A DNA stretch of 64,000 nucleotides from Mitsuaria sp. PDC51 (GCF_900113225.1 NZ_FOZE01000001.1:1736001-1800000), one strand, 5' to 3'. Shown: positions 7,602-15,591, counted from the first letter of the stretch. Numbers and translations: made by a program. The notes: generated by a model from the letters alone, not told the origin.

Positions 7602-8711
7602 ATGCCTTCCTCCCGTCCTTCCCGCAGTGGCGTCACGCTGGTCCAACGCCTGATGGCGCCGCAGCCGCCGCAGGTCCACTTCGCCCGCCAGGCGGTGATC
7701 GATGGCTCGGTCGAACCGATGGGCCTGGAACTCGCCTTCCGCTGGAAGGAGGGGCAGCGCCGGCCCCCGCGACCGCCGAGCCCCGGCGCCACCAGCCTGC
7801 TGCTCAGCCGGGCGCTGCTCGACGGCGGCTTGATCCAGCAGCGGCGGCCCGGCTGCCTGTTCGTGGACATGGATGCCGCGGCCCTGCTCAGTCCGGTCGC
7901 CGACGTGCTCTGCGGGGCGCTCGGCGCGATCCAGCTGCCGACCGATGTGCCGGTGCAGGCGTCGACCACGCGCCGCATCGCGCAACTGCATGCCCGCGGC
8001 TACCAGTTCGCGCTGGCGGGGATCGCTTCGCCGGACGACCCGCGCCTGGCCTGGCTGCCGATGGTCGCGTTCCTGAAGCTGGACGTGTCCTTGGCGCCGC
8101 TCGATGCGTGGGCGCCGATCCAGGACCTGGCGCGCCAGGCCGGGGTGGCGCTGATCGCCGATCGGCTGACCGAACCGGCCGACTACCTGCGGCTCAAGGC
8201 CCGGGGTGTGCGCTACTTCCAGGGGGACCTGCTGGGGCCGCCTCAGGAGGAGTCTCCGCGGGCGCTGCCCAGCTGCGATCTCGATGTCCTGGCGCGCTTG
8301 TTCCGCCTGGCGCGCCTGGGCGCGCCGCACGAGGCGCTGGCCATGGCCGCGGCGGCCGATCCGGCGCTGGTCGTCCGGCTGCTGATGCTTCACCGGCTCT
8401 ACCTGAACCGGCTGCGGCCGCCCGCCTCGTTGACGGAGGCCTTGGCCGACCTGCCCGAGCAGGTCCTGATCGGCTGGCTGCATGTGCTGCGCACCAGCAC
8501 CTTCGATCTGTCGCCGCACACCCGGAGCTGGTCGCAGGCCGTGCGTGAGCAGATCCACAACTATCGCGCCCGGCTGATCGGCGCTCGCGCCTGCAGCAGC
8601 CCGGCCGAACTCGAAGCCAAGGTGTTCGATCTCTATCGCCGCCTCTGCTCACGCGAGTCGATCCCCCCGCCGACTCGACCGACCCTGCTCGAGCGCTGCG
8701 GCCCCTTTTGA
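7602..8711 (+). CDS. Degenerate EAL-HDOD protein (YuxH-like)
   Basis: This 369-residue protein looks like the two-domain EAL-HDOD family. The N-terminal part begins FARQAVID...GLELAFRW, which aligns with the family's ARQPIFD...GYELLFR. It continues with KLDVS and a late RLTEPADYLRLKARGVRYFQGDLLG, matching the end of EAL domains. The acidic metal ligands of active c-di-GMP phosphodiesterases are missing, so it is unlikely to hydrolyse c-di-GMP and may bind it or act by protein contact. The C-terminal half resembles HDOD helices (DPALVVRLLMLHRLYL). It follows the kinase gene by 77 bases on the same strand. ATG 7602 is the first start giving a normal N-terminus. Confidence 0.75.
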   Translation: MPSSRPSRSGVTLVQRLMAPQPPQVHFARQAVIDGSVEPMGLELAFRWKEGQRRPPRPPSPGATSLLLSRALLDGGLIQQRRPGCLFVDMDAAALLSPVADVLCGALGAIQLPTDVPVQASTTRRIAQLHARGYQFALAGIASPDDPRLAWLPMVAFLKLDVSLAPLDAWAPIQDLARQAGVALIADRLTEPADYLRLKARGVRYFQGDLLGPPQEESPRALPSCDLDVLARLFRLARLGAPHEALAMAAAADPALVVRLLMLHRLYLNRLRPPASLTEALADLPEQVLIGWLHVLRTSTFDLSPHTRSWSQAVREQIHNYRARLIGARACSSPAELEAKVFDLYRRLCSRESIPPPTRPTLLERCGPF

Positions 8712-8722
8712 CGCGCAGAAGT

Positions 8723-8746
8723 AAAAAGCCCCGCGGTGCGGGGCTT
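8723..8746 (-). terminator. Terminator of the SlyD-type gene
   Basis: Inverted repeat AAGCCCCGC / GCGGGGCTT with a 3-base loop. On the minus strand it is followed by TTTTT, so it ends the gene at 8766-9287. On the plus strand there is no T-run, although it may also slow transcription from the EAL gene. Confidence 0.85.
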
Positions 8747-8765
8747 GCAGGGCGGCTTGCAAGGC

Positions 8766-9287
8766 TCAGTGGAGCGGCTCGTCCGGGTCCGGTCCGCTGA
8801 CGACCGAGAAGCCCGAGTCGCCGAGCGTGCCGGCTTCGATCTCCTCCTCAGTCGCCTCGCGCACGTCGCAGACGGTCACATGGATGCGCAAGCCGACGCC
8901 GGCCAGCGGATGGTTGCCGTCGAGCACCACGTGCTCCGGATAGACCTCGGTGACGGTGTAGATGCGGTCCGCGGGCATGTCGGGCGTCGAGGAGCCTTCG
9001 GGCAGGCCCTCGAACTGCATGCCGACGTCGACGTTCTCAGGGAAGACCTCGCGCGGCTCGAAGCAGACGAGATCGCTGTCGTAATCGCCGAAGGCATCTT
9101 CGGGCTCGAGCGCGACGCTGACTTCGTCGCCGGTGGTCTTGTCGACCAACGCTTCCTCGACCTTCGCGAACAGGTCCTCGCCGCCGTAGAAGAACTCCAT
9201 CGCCGGGTCCAGGACCTCGACGGATTGGCCTTGGGCGTCCTCCAGTCTCCAGGTCAAGGAGACGACGCAGGGGGCAGTGATTTGCAT
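8766..9287 (-). CDS. FKBP-type peptidyl-prolyl cis-trans isomerase, SlyD-like
   Basis: A 173-residue cytoplasmic isomerase and probable chaperone. The FKBP core is interrupted by the IF (insert-in-flap) domain, with FGDYDSDLVCFEPREVFPE before the insert and the hallmark LDGNHPLAG returning to the FKBP fold. The C-terminal tail is acidic (TEEEIEAG...DPDEPLH) and lacks the His/Cys-rich nickel-binding tail of enterobacterial SlyD, so a role in nickel delivery is unlikely. It is divergent from the oxygenase gene across only 29 bases. A GAGAAT -10 box ends six bases before the ATG and no ribosome-binding site is visible, so the mRNA may be leaderless. Confidence 0.93.
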   Translation of the reverse strand: MQITAPCVVSLTWRLEDAQGQSVEVLDPAMEFFYGGEDLFAKVEEALVDKTTGDEVSVALEPEDAFGDYDSDLVCFEPREVFPENVDVGMQFEGLPEGSSTPDMPADRIYTVTEVYPEHVVLDGNHPLAGVGLRIHVTVCDVREATEEEIEAGTLGDSGFSVVSGPDPDEPLH

Positions 9288-9308
9288 CGCGCGATTCTCT
9301 CAGACAAT
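9281..9308 (+). promoter_or_regulatory. Divergent promoters for slyD-like and oxygenase genes
   Basis: Plus strand: TTTGCA (9281-9286), 16 bases, then GACAAT (9303-9308), ending eight bases before the ATG at 9317. Minus strand: GAGAAT at 9299-9294, ending six bases before the ATG at 9287. Both -10 boxes fit within 29 bases, so the two polymerases must compete. Confidence 0.55.
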
Positions 9309-9316
9309 CCCTGCCC

Positions 9317-10507
9317 ATGACTTCCAAGCCCACGTCCTCCTCGAAGCGCCCGCCGGCGCCGGCCGCCGCCTCGTCGGGGCTCGACATCGACGCCCGACTG
9401 CCGCTGCTCGGCGGCCTCAGCCCGGCGCAGTTCATGAAGCGCCATTGGCAGAAGCAGCCGCTGCTGGTGCGTCAGGCCCTGCCAGGCGTGCAGCCGCCCA
9501 TCGACCGTGCCGGCCTGGCCGCGCTGGCCGCCAGCGAAGAGGTGGAGTCCCGTCTGGTCGCGCAGCAGCCCGGGGATCGCTGGACCCTGCGCCAGGGCCC
9601 GATTCCCAAGCTGCCCGCCTGGAGCAAGCCGCAGTGGACGCTGCTGGTGCAGGGCCTGGACCTGCATGTCGACGCCGCGCATGACTTGCTCGGCCGGTTC
9701 CGTTTCGTGCCCGAGGCCCGCCTCGATGACCTGATGCTCTCCTATGCCAGCGAGGGCGGCGGGGTGGGGCCGCATTTCGATTCCTATGACGTCTTCCTGA
9801 TCCAGGTCAGCGGACGTCGTCATTGGCGCATCGGCCGCCTGGGCGTGTCGACCTCCGGCGCGCTGCGCGAGGATGTGCCGCTGAAGGTGCTCGCCGACTT
9901 CGAGCCGGAGCAGGACTTCGTGCTCGAGCCCGGCGACATGCTCTACCTCCCGCCGGGCTGGGCGCACGACGGCGTCGCCGTCGGCGGCGACTGCATGACG
10001 GCGTCGGTCGGTTTCCGCTCGCCTTGGCGAGGCGAACTGGCGAATGAACTGCTGGTGCGCCTGACCGACGACGAGGAGGCGCCGCGCGGTGACCGGATGT
10101 ATGTCGATCCCCGCCAGGCGGCCACCGCCGAACCGGGAAGAATCCCCGAGGCGCTGACCGCCTTCGCGCGCGAAGCGGTGCTCAAGGCGGTGGCCCAGCC
10201 GCTTGCGCTGGAGCGGGCGCTGGGCGAGGCGCTGACGGAGCCGAAGCCGCGGGTGTTCTTCGAGCCGGGAGACGCGTTGCCGCCAGGGCAGGGCGCCAGG
10301 TTGAGCCCGCGCACGCGCATGATGTACGACGCGGCGCACGTGTTCATCAATGGCCAGTCCTTCCGCGCCGGCGGGCGCGACGCGACCCTCATGCGCCGTC
10401 TGGCGGATCGGCGGACGCTGTCCGTGGCCGAGGTGGCCCGCCTCAGCGAAGGCGCGCGCGACCTGCTCGATCAGTGGACCGAGGACGGTTGGATCCTGCC
10501 CGGTTGA
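9317..10507 (+). CDS. Cupin/JmjC-type ribosomal oxygenase (RoxA/YcfD-like)
   Basis: A 396-residue Fe(II)/2-oxoglutarate oxygenase of the family that hydroxylates an arginine of ribosomal protein L16. The double-stranded beta-helix begins after a family-typical FMKRHWQKQPLLVR segment. The iron-binding facial triad appears as HFDSYD (His-x-Asp) and a later His in WAHDGVAVG. The C-terminal dimerisation and winged-helix region (about 240-396) is complete. The N-terminal 20 residues are a low-complexity Pro/Ala/Ser extension. There is no Shine-Dalgarno sequence and the -10 box sits eight bases upstream. A hypothetical gene follows after 58 bases. Confidence 0.88.
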   Translation: MTSKPTSSSKRPPAPAAASSGLDIDARLPLLGGLSPAQFMKRHWQKQPLLVRQALPGVQPPIDRAGLAALAASEEVESRLVAQQPGDRWTLRQGPIPKLPAWSKPQWTLLVQGLDLHVDAAHDLLGRFRFVPEARLDDLMLSYASEGGGVGPHFDSYDVFLIQVSGRRHWRIGRLGVSTSGALREDVPLKVLADFEPEQDFVLEPGDMLYLPPGWAHDGVAVGGDCMTASVGFRSPWRGELANELLVRLTDDEEAPRGDRMYVDPRQAATAEPGRIPEALTAFAREAVLKAVAQPLALERALGEALTEPKPRVFFEPGDALPPGQGARLSPRTRMMYDAAHVFINGQSFRAGGRDATLMRRLADRRTLSVAEVARLSEGARDLLDQWTEDGWILPG

Positions 10508-10565
10508 ACGGGCATGATCGTCGCCGCCCCATGGTCGCCTACCGTGATTTCCTGAGGAGCTCGAC

Positions 10566-11090
10566 ATGTCGCAGGAACCCCTGATCCCGGAAAACCTCCG
10601 ACCGGGCCTCGTGGAAACCGTCGAGGAAGTCCGGCAATTGCTGCGGCAAGCGCTGCTGCTCGCCGCGTCGCAGGGCGGGCGGGAACTCTGCTGGCTCGAC
10701 ACCGACTTCGCCGCCTGGCCCTTGTCCGATCCGGAGCTCCTGGATGCCCTGCATCGCTGGGCGCTGCCGCACCGCCGGCTGCGCCTGCTCGCGGCGCTCG
10801 ACTATGAAGCGCTGCGCCGCGTCCATCCGCGTTTCGTCCAGTGGCGCCAGCTGCACGACCATGTGGTGCAGGCGCGGGCCTTCGATCCGGCGGATCTGGG
10901 CGACCGCAGCACCCCGACGCCGCAAGGCGTGGTGCTGGCACCCGGATTGCTGACCTTGAAGTTGTGGACGCCGGCGCGGGCGTCGCTGGCGCTGCGTGAT
11001 GCCCGCGAAGAAGCCATGGCGCGCGAATGGTTTGACGCAATTGAGCAACGGTCTGCCGATTCGTTCGCCAGCAGCACCCTAGGGTTGTAA
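10566..11090 (+). CDS. Conserved hypothetical protein, 174 residues
   Basis: I see no catalytic motif. The protein is soluble, with no signal peptide or membrane helix. It is rich in Trp, Leu and Arg (WLDTDFAAWPLSDPELLDALHRWALPHRRLRLLA), with an alternating pattern that suggests an alpha/beta fold. The segment resembles the small DUF7931-type proteins that follow the L16-oxygenase gene in related bacteria. A ribosome-binding site GAGGAG lies 6 bases before the ATG. Its stop falls inside the promoter region of the next small lipoprotein gene. Confidence 0.7.
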   Translation: MSQEPLIPENLRPGLVETVEEVRQLLRQALLLAASQGGRELCWLDTDFAAWPLSDPELLDALHRWALPHRRLRLLAALDYEALRRVHPRFVQWRQLHDHVVQARAFDPADLGDRSTPTPQGVVLAPGLLTLKLWTPARASLALRDAREEAMAREWFDAIEQRSADSFASSTLGL

Positions 11091-11110
11091 GACGATTACA
11101 AACTGGTGGC

Positions 11111-11116
11111 TATAAT
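11111..11116 (+). promoter_or_regulatory. Strong -10 box of the lipoprotein gene
   Basis: A perfect TATAAT preceded by GGC, giving GGCTATAAT, the form of -10 element that recurs in this window. No good -35 lies 16-18 bases upstream; TTGTAA at 11085 is 20 bases away. The start of transcription would be near 11123, leaving a leader of about 125 bases. Confidence 0.7.
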
Positions 11117-11122
11117 TGCCGG

Positions 11123-11247
11123 CTAGGCGAGGGAAGCGCTCGAGGTTTCTCGCGTCTTGGTCTGCTGAAGTTCGTACTGGTCATCATGTACGACTTCATT
11201 AATTACCGGTAATTGATTGTTCGTCTAAAAGTTACTTGAGGACAAGT
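11123..11247 (+). other. Structured 5' leader (or small RNA) before the small lipoprotein
   Basis: An AT-richer stretch with three self-complementary elements: CGAG-GTTT-CTCG at 11141-11152; a stem GAAG(T)TCGTAC / GTACGACTTC at 11167-11177 with 11188-11197 around a 10-base loop; and a 14-bp palindrome AATTACCGGTAATT at 11201-11214. No riboswitch family is recognised. It could control stability or translation of the downstream lipoprotein mRNA. Confidence 0.5.
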
Positions 11248-11448
11248 ATGAAAAAGTCGATTCTGATGGCCTCCCTGCTGGCCGCTGTTGCCCTGACCGC
11301 TTGCGGCAAGAAGGAAGAAGCTGCCGCTCCGGTGGCGACGCCCGCTCCGGAAGCTTCGGCTCCCGCCGTTGAAGCCTCGGCCCCGGCCGTTGAAGCTTCG
11401 GCTGCTGCCTCGGACGCTGCTGCTCCCGCTTCGGCCGCCAGCAACTAA
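11248..11448 (+). CDS. Small Ala/Pro-rich lipoprotein
   Basis: A 66-residue lipoprotein. Residues 1-19 form a signal peptide ending in the lipobox LTAC, with Cys acylated after cleavage; GKKEE follows. The rest is low complexity and built from a 7-residue unit EASAPAV repeated about 2.5 times (21-base DNA repeats at 11350-11391), so it is probably an extended linker anchored in the outer membrane. It has a perfect -10 box, a long leader, a GAGGA ribosome-binding site and a strong terminator, all marks of high single-gene expression. The function is unknown. Confidence 0.85.
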   Translation: MKKSILMASLLAAVALTACGKKEEAAAPVATPAPEASAPAVEASAPAVEASAAASDAAAPASAASN

Positions 11449-11467
11449 GACGATCTCTCGTCCTGAG

Positions 11468-11500
11468 AAAGCCGCATGGGTTCGCCCATGCGGCTTTTTC
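11468..11500 (+). terminator. Strong terminator of the lipoprotein gene
   Basis: A 13-bp perfect stem, AAAGCCGCATGGG / CCCATGCGGCTTT, around a TTCG tetraloop, followed by TTCTTT. Confidence 0.92.
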
Positions 11501-11582
11501 TTTGGCGCCTCCATGGCGCAAGGTATCGGCGCGAACATCGCCCGCCCGCGCGCTGGTATTTGACTGGATATTCGCGCCCATG

Positions 11583-11615
11583 AAAAACGCCACCCGAGGG
11601 TGGCGATTTTGTTTT
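11583..11615 (-). terminator. Terminator of bamC (bidirectional)
   Basis: Stem CGCCACCC / GGGTGGCG flanked by A5 on the left and ATTTTGTTTT on the right, so it can end transcription in both directions. On the minus strand the T-run is followed by CATGGGCGCG, close to the CATTGGGG tag seen after other terminators. Confidence 0.9.
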
Positions 11616-11652
11616 GCGCAAACTGAGGGCGTGCGGTTGCCCGTCGGCCAGA

Positions 11653-12816
11653 TCAGCGGACGTCTTCCATCAGCAACTGGAGGATGCGCTTGGCCAATTC
11701 GTCGGTCTGCTGCTGGCCCTTGTCGTCCTGGATCTGGACGGTCGACTTGCCGCCATCCGATTTGACCGACACGCGATAGCGAACGGCGCTGGAGGCGCTC
11801 TTCGCGCCGAACAGGCGCTGGAAGAAGTTGGGCTCTTCCTTGCCGGCCTGGTTCGGGTCGGCATAACGCAGGAAGAACAGGCCTTGCTTGCGGTCGCGGT
11901 CCTCGATCGTGAAGCCGTGGCGGTCCAGCGACTGGCCGACGCGGCGCCAGGCGCGGTCGAAGTCTTCGTTGATCTGCAGCTGGTCGGGCACGTCGGCCAG
12001 CGAGCGCGGTGCGGCGCCACGCGGCGCTTCGGCGAAGCTCGGCGCCGGCTGCTGCGCATTCGCGACCATGGTCTTGGCGTCTTCTTCCTTGCCGCCGAGC
12101 TTGAGCATCAGGCGCGAGGTCATTTCGGCCTCGAGTTCCGGATCCGACGGGCGGGGCTGCCAGCCGGTCTCGTCGCGCTGCGAGTTCGTGTAGATCTCGA
12201 CCAGCCCGCGGTGCGTCACGTAGATGTCGGTGCCGCCCTGCTCGTTGCGTTCCAGGCGAGTGCGGTACTTGTCGCGCTCACCGGTCGAGTACAGCGAATC
12301 CAGCAGCGAGCCCAGCGCCTTGCGGATGAAGTCCTGGGGCAGCTTGGCCTTGTTCTCGGCCCAGTTGGTCTCCATGACGCCGACGTTCTGGTCCTCGGAT
12401 TCGATGGTGAAGCCGCGCTCCTGCCAGAAGCTCTTGATCTGCGGCCAGAGTTGCTCCGGCGGCAGCGCGCTATGCAGCCAGCGCGCGTTGCCCAGGCGAT
12501 GGAACTCGACGTTGCCCGCCTTGTCCAGCGCCACGGGGGCGCCGGCGGTGGCGCCGATCGCCTGACGCTGCGCGTTCGGCTGGGCGGCCATCTGCGCGGC
12601 GCTGATCGGGCCGGTCGGGCGGTTTTCCTTCGGAAGCTGGGTCAGGTCCGGCGGCACATCCAGGCCGGTGGTCTGCTTGGCCTGGGTGCGGTAGTCGACC
12701 TTGTCGCTGGTGGTGATGCTCTCGAACGTGCTGCACGCCGTCAGCGAGGCCAGCGCCATCAGGCAGGCCACGCGCACCGGGGTGGGAGCGCCGGATTCAG
12801 GAAGGGAACGAGTCAC
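11653..12816 (-). CDS. bamC: Outer-membrane assembly lipoprotein BamC
   Basis: A 387-residue lipoprotein component of the BAM complex, which inserts beta-barrels into the outer membrane. The signal peptide ends in the lipobox LTAC (about residues 25-28). Then comes the flexible conserved segment that in BamC lies against BamD (VDYRTQAKQTTGLDVPPDLTQLP), and two helix-grip domains, the first around GNARWLHSALPPEQLWPQIKSFWQERG and the second around INEDFDRAWRRVGQSLDRHGF. The gene follows dapA, as in many proteobacteria, with 81 bases between, and is closed by a strong terminator. The ATG may be preceded by a shorter start, but this one gives a proper lipoprotein signal. Confidence 0.93.
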   Translation of the reverse strand: MTRSLPESGAPTPVRVACLMALASLTACSTFESITTSDKVDYRTQAKQTTGLDVPPDLTQLPKENRPTGPISAAQMAAQPNAQRQAIGATAGAPVALDKAGNVEFHRLGNARWLHSALPPEQLWPQIKSFWQERGFTIESEDQNVGVMETNWAENKAKLPQDFIRKALGSLLDSLYSTGERDKYRTRLERNEQGGTDIYVTHRGLVEIYTNSQRDETGWQPRPSDPELEAEMTSRLMLKLGGKEEDAKTMVANAQQPAPSFAEAPRGAAPRSLADVPDQLQINEDFDRAWRRVGQSLDRHGFTIEDRDRKQGLFFLRYADPNQAGKEEPNFFQRLFGAKSASSAVRYRVSVKSDGGKSTVQIQDDKGQQQTDELAKRILQLLMEDVR

Positions 12817-12897
12817 GCTGGAGATCTCCGAGGTAGGTCGCTGCGGCCCGCGGCCGCTGAAGGAAAAGGAGCCGCCGGCGGCGCCGGCCGGCGGTGA

Positions 12898-13779
12898 TTA
12901 GAGCAGGCCGGCCTCGCGCAGGGCAGCTTCGACCAGTTGCTGGCCCGGCGGCGTCAGCGGCGTCAGCGGCAGGCGCAGATGGTTGCTGCTGCGGCCCAGC
13001 TTGTTCAAGGCCCACTTGGCCGGGGCCGGGCTGGGCTCGCAGAACAGCTGCTTGTGCAGCGGCAGCAGCTGGAAATGCAGCGCGGTGGCCTCGCGCACGC
13101 GGCCCTCGATCGCGGCCATGCACAGCTCGTGCATCGCCTTGGGGGCGATGTTGGCCGTGACGCTGACCGAGCCGCGGCCGCCCATCAGCATCAGCGCGAT
13201 GGCCGTGCCGTCGTCGCCGGAATAGATGCTGAAGCCCGGGGGCGCATGCTTGATCAGCCAGGCGGCGCGCTCGATGTTGCCGGTGGCCTCCTTGATGCCG
13301 AAGACGCCGGGCAGGGCCGCGCAGCGGATGGCCGTTTCCGGCGCCATGTCCGCCACGGTCCGGCCGGGCACGTTGTACAGCATCATCGGAATGTCGACCG
13401 CTTCCGCGATCGCCTTGAAGTGCTGGTAGATGCCCTCCTGGGAGGGCTTGTTGTAGTAGGGGACCACCGACAGCGTGGCGTCGGCGCCGACCTGCTTGGC
13501 GAAGCGGCTCAGCTCGATGGCTTCGGCGGTGGCGTTGGCGCCGGTGCCGGCCAGGACCGGCTTGCGGCCCTTCACATGCTCGACCGCGACGCGGATGACC
13601 TCGCGGTTCTCTTCCATCGTGACGGTGGGCGACTCGCCGGTGGTGCCGACGACGCCGATGACGTCCGTGCCCTGGTCGATGTGCCAGTCGATCAGGCTGC
13701 GCAGCCCGTCGAAGTCGATGCGGCCGTCTTCATGCATCGGCGTGACCAACGCGACGATGCTGCCAACAATTGCGTTCAT
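12898..13779 (-). CDS. dapA: 4-hydroxy-tetrahydrodipicolinate synthase
   Basis: This enzyme condenses pyruvate with aspartate semialdehyde, the first committed step to lysine and diaminopimelate. The 293-residue length is standard. Visible catalytic residues: Thr46-Thr47 in GTTGES, Tyr135 and Arg140 in LYNVPGR, and the Schiff-base Lys163 in GIKEATGN. The start is fixed by GAGGA just upstream of the ATG and a TAGAAT -10 box at 13808-13803. bamC follows directly, giving the conserved dapA-bamC order, so peptidoglycan precursor supply and outer-membrane assembly share a transcript. Confidence 0.97.
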   Translation of the reverse strand: MNAIVGSIVALVTPMHEDGRIDFDGLRSLIDWHIDQGTDVIGVVGTTGESPTVTMEENREVIRVAVEHVKGRKPVLAGTGANATAEAIELSRFAKQVGADATLSVVPYYNKPSQEGIYQHFKAIAEAVDIPMMLYNVPGRTVADMAPETAIRCAALPGVFGIKEATGNIERAAWLIKHAPPGFSIYSGDDGTAIALMLMGGRGSVSVTANIAPKAMHELCMAAIEGRVREATALHFQLLPLHKQLFCEPSPAPAKWALNKLGRSSNHLRLPLTPLTPPGQQLVEAALREAGLL

Positions 13780-13802
13780 TGAGGATTCCTCGTGATCGGC
13801 GG

Positions 13803-13828
13803 ATTCTACTGAAGCGCCGGGGCGCTTC
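13803..13828 (-). promoter_or_regulatory. dapA promoter -10 and adjoining palindrome
   Basis: On the minus strand the perfect palindrome GAAGCGCC-GG-GGCGCTTC (13828-13811) lies just before TAGAAT (13808-13803), about 24 bases before the dapA start. The palindrome's loop is too small for a good terminator; it could be an operator overlapping the spacer region of the promoter. Confidence 0.5.
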
Positions 13829-13841
13829 CGGGGCTCCGCGC

Positions 13842-14519
13842 TCAGCGCAACCGGTATCGCGGGTAGACCCCAGGCGCGGCCCCCGTGGCGTCCGCCGTGG
13901 GCGCGCTGGCGGCGGGCCGGTTGTCGCGAACGGCAGCAACGCGCTGCACGTAACGACCGTTGACGCCGCTCGCCGCCGAGGCGGTCGGCTCCGACTCGAT
14001 GAAGCCATCCTCGTAGGCGATCACGCGCAGGCCGTCGGCCGCGTCCAGCAGTTCCCCCGGACGCAGCAGGAACTCGGGCCGCGCGGGGCGGCCAATCGTC
14101 TGCTGTCCGTCGGTAAAGGTTTCGTAAATCAGCCAGCCGCCGGGCGCGACGGCCTCGACGATGCGCGGCAGCAGCGGCCGCCACAGGTAGTTGGTGACCA
14201 GCACGAGGTCGAACACGCGCCCCTTGAGCGGCCAGGGGCCTTGCTCGATGTCGGCCTGGATCAGTTCGACGCGACCGGAGAGCCCGGCCAGCCCCGCGAG
14301 GGCCGTCGTGTCGCGGTCGACGCCGGTGACCGCCACGCCGTCGCCCGCCAGCAGGCGCAGGTGGCGGCCCGAGCCGCAGGCCAGGTCCAGCGCGGTGAGG
14401 CCGTCGCGGTCGCGCCAGGCCTGTGACCAGCGCAGCACCCAGTCGCTGGGCAAGCCCGTGCCATGGCCGCCGCCCGCGACCAGGCGCGACGGGCTGCCGA
14501 GGAAAGTCGTCGTGCTCAT
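13842..14519 (-). CDS. Class I SAM-dependent methyltransferase
   Basis: A 225-residue Rossmann-fold methyltransferase. Motif I is [14 protein letters not shown] (about residues 44-57), followed by an acidic residue in VTGVDRD, motif [11 protein letters not shown] and the post-motif [12 protein letters not shown]. It resembles TehB/UbiE-like small-molecule methyltransferases, but the substrate cannot be named. Its ATG overlaps the stop of the upstream SDR gene (ATGA), so the two are translationally coupled and may act on the same compound. The C-terminal 30 residues are Ala/Pro-rich. Confidence 0.85.
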   Translation of the reverse strand: MSTTTFLGSPSRLVAGGGHGTGLPSDWVLRWSQAWRDRDGLTALDLACGSGRHLRLLAGDGVAVTGVDRDTTALAGLAGLSGRVELIQADIEQGPWPLKGRVFDLVLVTNYLWRPLLPRIVEAVAPGGWLIYETFTDGQQTIGRPARPEFLLRPGELLDAADGLRVIAYEDGFIESEPTASAASGVNGRYVQRVAAVRDNRPAASAPTADATGAAPGVYPRYRLR

Positions 14520-15319
14520 GCGGGCCGCTGTTCCTTCTTCAGCGCCTTCAGCGCCATGCGGTCCACCATCGCCGGCGCCAGCAGCTTGAGCCAGCGGCCC
14601 AGCTTGCCCTTGGCGGTCATGACGATGTCGCGCTCGCGGGCCAGGGTGCCGTCCAGGATCAGCCGCGCGCAGGCCTGCACCGACATCGCGCCGCGTTCGT
14701 CGAGGCTGCTCAGCCCGGAGGCCTGGCCCTGCGCGTTGAAGCCGCGGTAGCGGATCTGGGTGTCGACGACCCCGGGATAGGCGATGGTCACGCTGACGCC
14801 GCTGGCCGCGACCTCGGTGCGCAGCGCCTCGAAGAAGCCGGTCATCGCGAACTTGGTGGCGCTGTAGGCGGTGCGACCGGGGATGCCCAGCAGCCCGGCC
14901 AGGCTGGAGACCGCGACGATGCGGCCCTGGCTGGCCTTGAGCGCGGGCAGCGCCGCCTGGGTGCACCAGGCCGAGCCCCACAGGTTGATCTGCATCAGCC
15001 GCTGGTACCAGGCCAGGTCCTTGACCTGGTCGAACAGCGCGTGCGCCGACATGCCGGCGTTGTTCACCAGCACGTCGATCGCGCCGAAGGCGCCGAGCGT
15101 GGCGCGCACCAGCTCCTGGCAGTCCTCCTGGGACTCCACGTCGCAGCGCTGCACCAGCGTGCGGGCGCCCAGCGCCTCGCATTCCGCCGCCACCCGTTCC
15201 AGCTTGTCGACGCTGCGCGCGGCCAGCACCAGCGAGAGCTTGGCGCCGTCGCGCCGCGCCCATTGGCGCGCCAGTTCGGCGCCGATGCCGTCCGAGGCGC
15301 CCGTGATGATCACGACCAT
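14516..15319 (-). CDS. Short-chain dehydrogenase/reductase
   Basis: A 267-residue classical SDR using NAD(P). The nucleotide-binding motif is TGASDGIG near the N-terminus. NNAG follows at about 90, and the catalytic Ser-Tyr-Lys triad is seen in VSSLAGLLG and TAYSATK. After PGVVDT the C-terminal part is basic and has a hydrophobic stretch, as in SDRs that act on lipids. It is coupled by a 4-base overlap to the methyltransferase gene, which suggests a shared substrate. The specific reaction is unknown. Confidence 0.9.
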   Translation of the reverse strand: MVVIITGASDGIGAELARQWARRDGAKLSLVLAARSVDKLERVAAECEALGARTLVQRCDVESQEDCQELVRATLGAFGAIDVLVNNAGMSAHALFDQVKDLAWYQRLMQINLWGSAWCTQAALPALKASQGRIVAVSSLAGLLGIPGRTAYSATKFAMTGFFEALRTEVAASGVSVTIAYPGVVDTQIRYRGFNAQGQASGLSSLDERGAMSVQACARLILDGTLARERDIVMTAKGKLGRWLKLLAPAMVDRMALKALKKEQRPA

Positions 15320-15436
15320 GTTGTCTCCGTTCTCCTTGTCAGATCCAGAACCCGAGTGCCCGCCTCGCCGCCGCGGTGGTCCGCGGTCTGTCGTGGCCCC
15401 TTGCCGGTGCGCATCGGCTTCGTCCGCGGCCGGCGC

Positions 15437-15568
15437 TCAGAAGCAGGCCCAGATCGCGTCGCCCAGCTGCTGCATCAGCGAGGGCTGCGTGTAGGCCAGG
15501 AAGACCGCCGCCAGCACCGCCGCGGCGCCCAGTCCGGCGAGGATCCGACGGAGCGCGCGCCGTGTCAT
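15437..15568 (-). CDS. Single-helix microprotein (43 residues)
   Basis: A short frame in the gap between the MFS and SDR genes, too short for standard gene lists. It starts MTRRALRRILAG, with basic residues before one hydrophobic helix (about 8-27, GLGAAAVLAAVFLAY), and ends QQLGDAIWACF. That layout (positive N-terminus, one membrane span, short aromatic tail with a terminal Cys) looks like a real inner-membrane microprotein rather than a random frame. The start lies 23 bases after the MFS stop, so the two are probably cotranscribed. Coding status is inferred from composition and position only. Confidence 0.55.
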   Translation of the reverse strand: MTRRALRRILAGLGAAAVLAAVFLAYTQPSLMQQLGDAIWACF

Positions 15569-15591
15569 GGTGGGGTTCCCGGATGCCGGCC

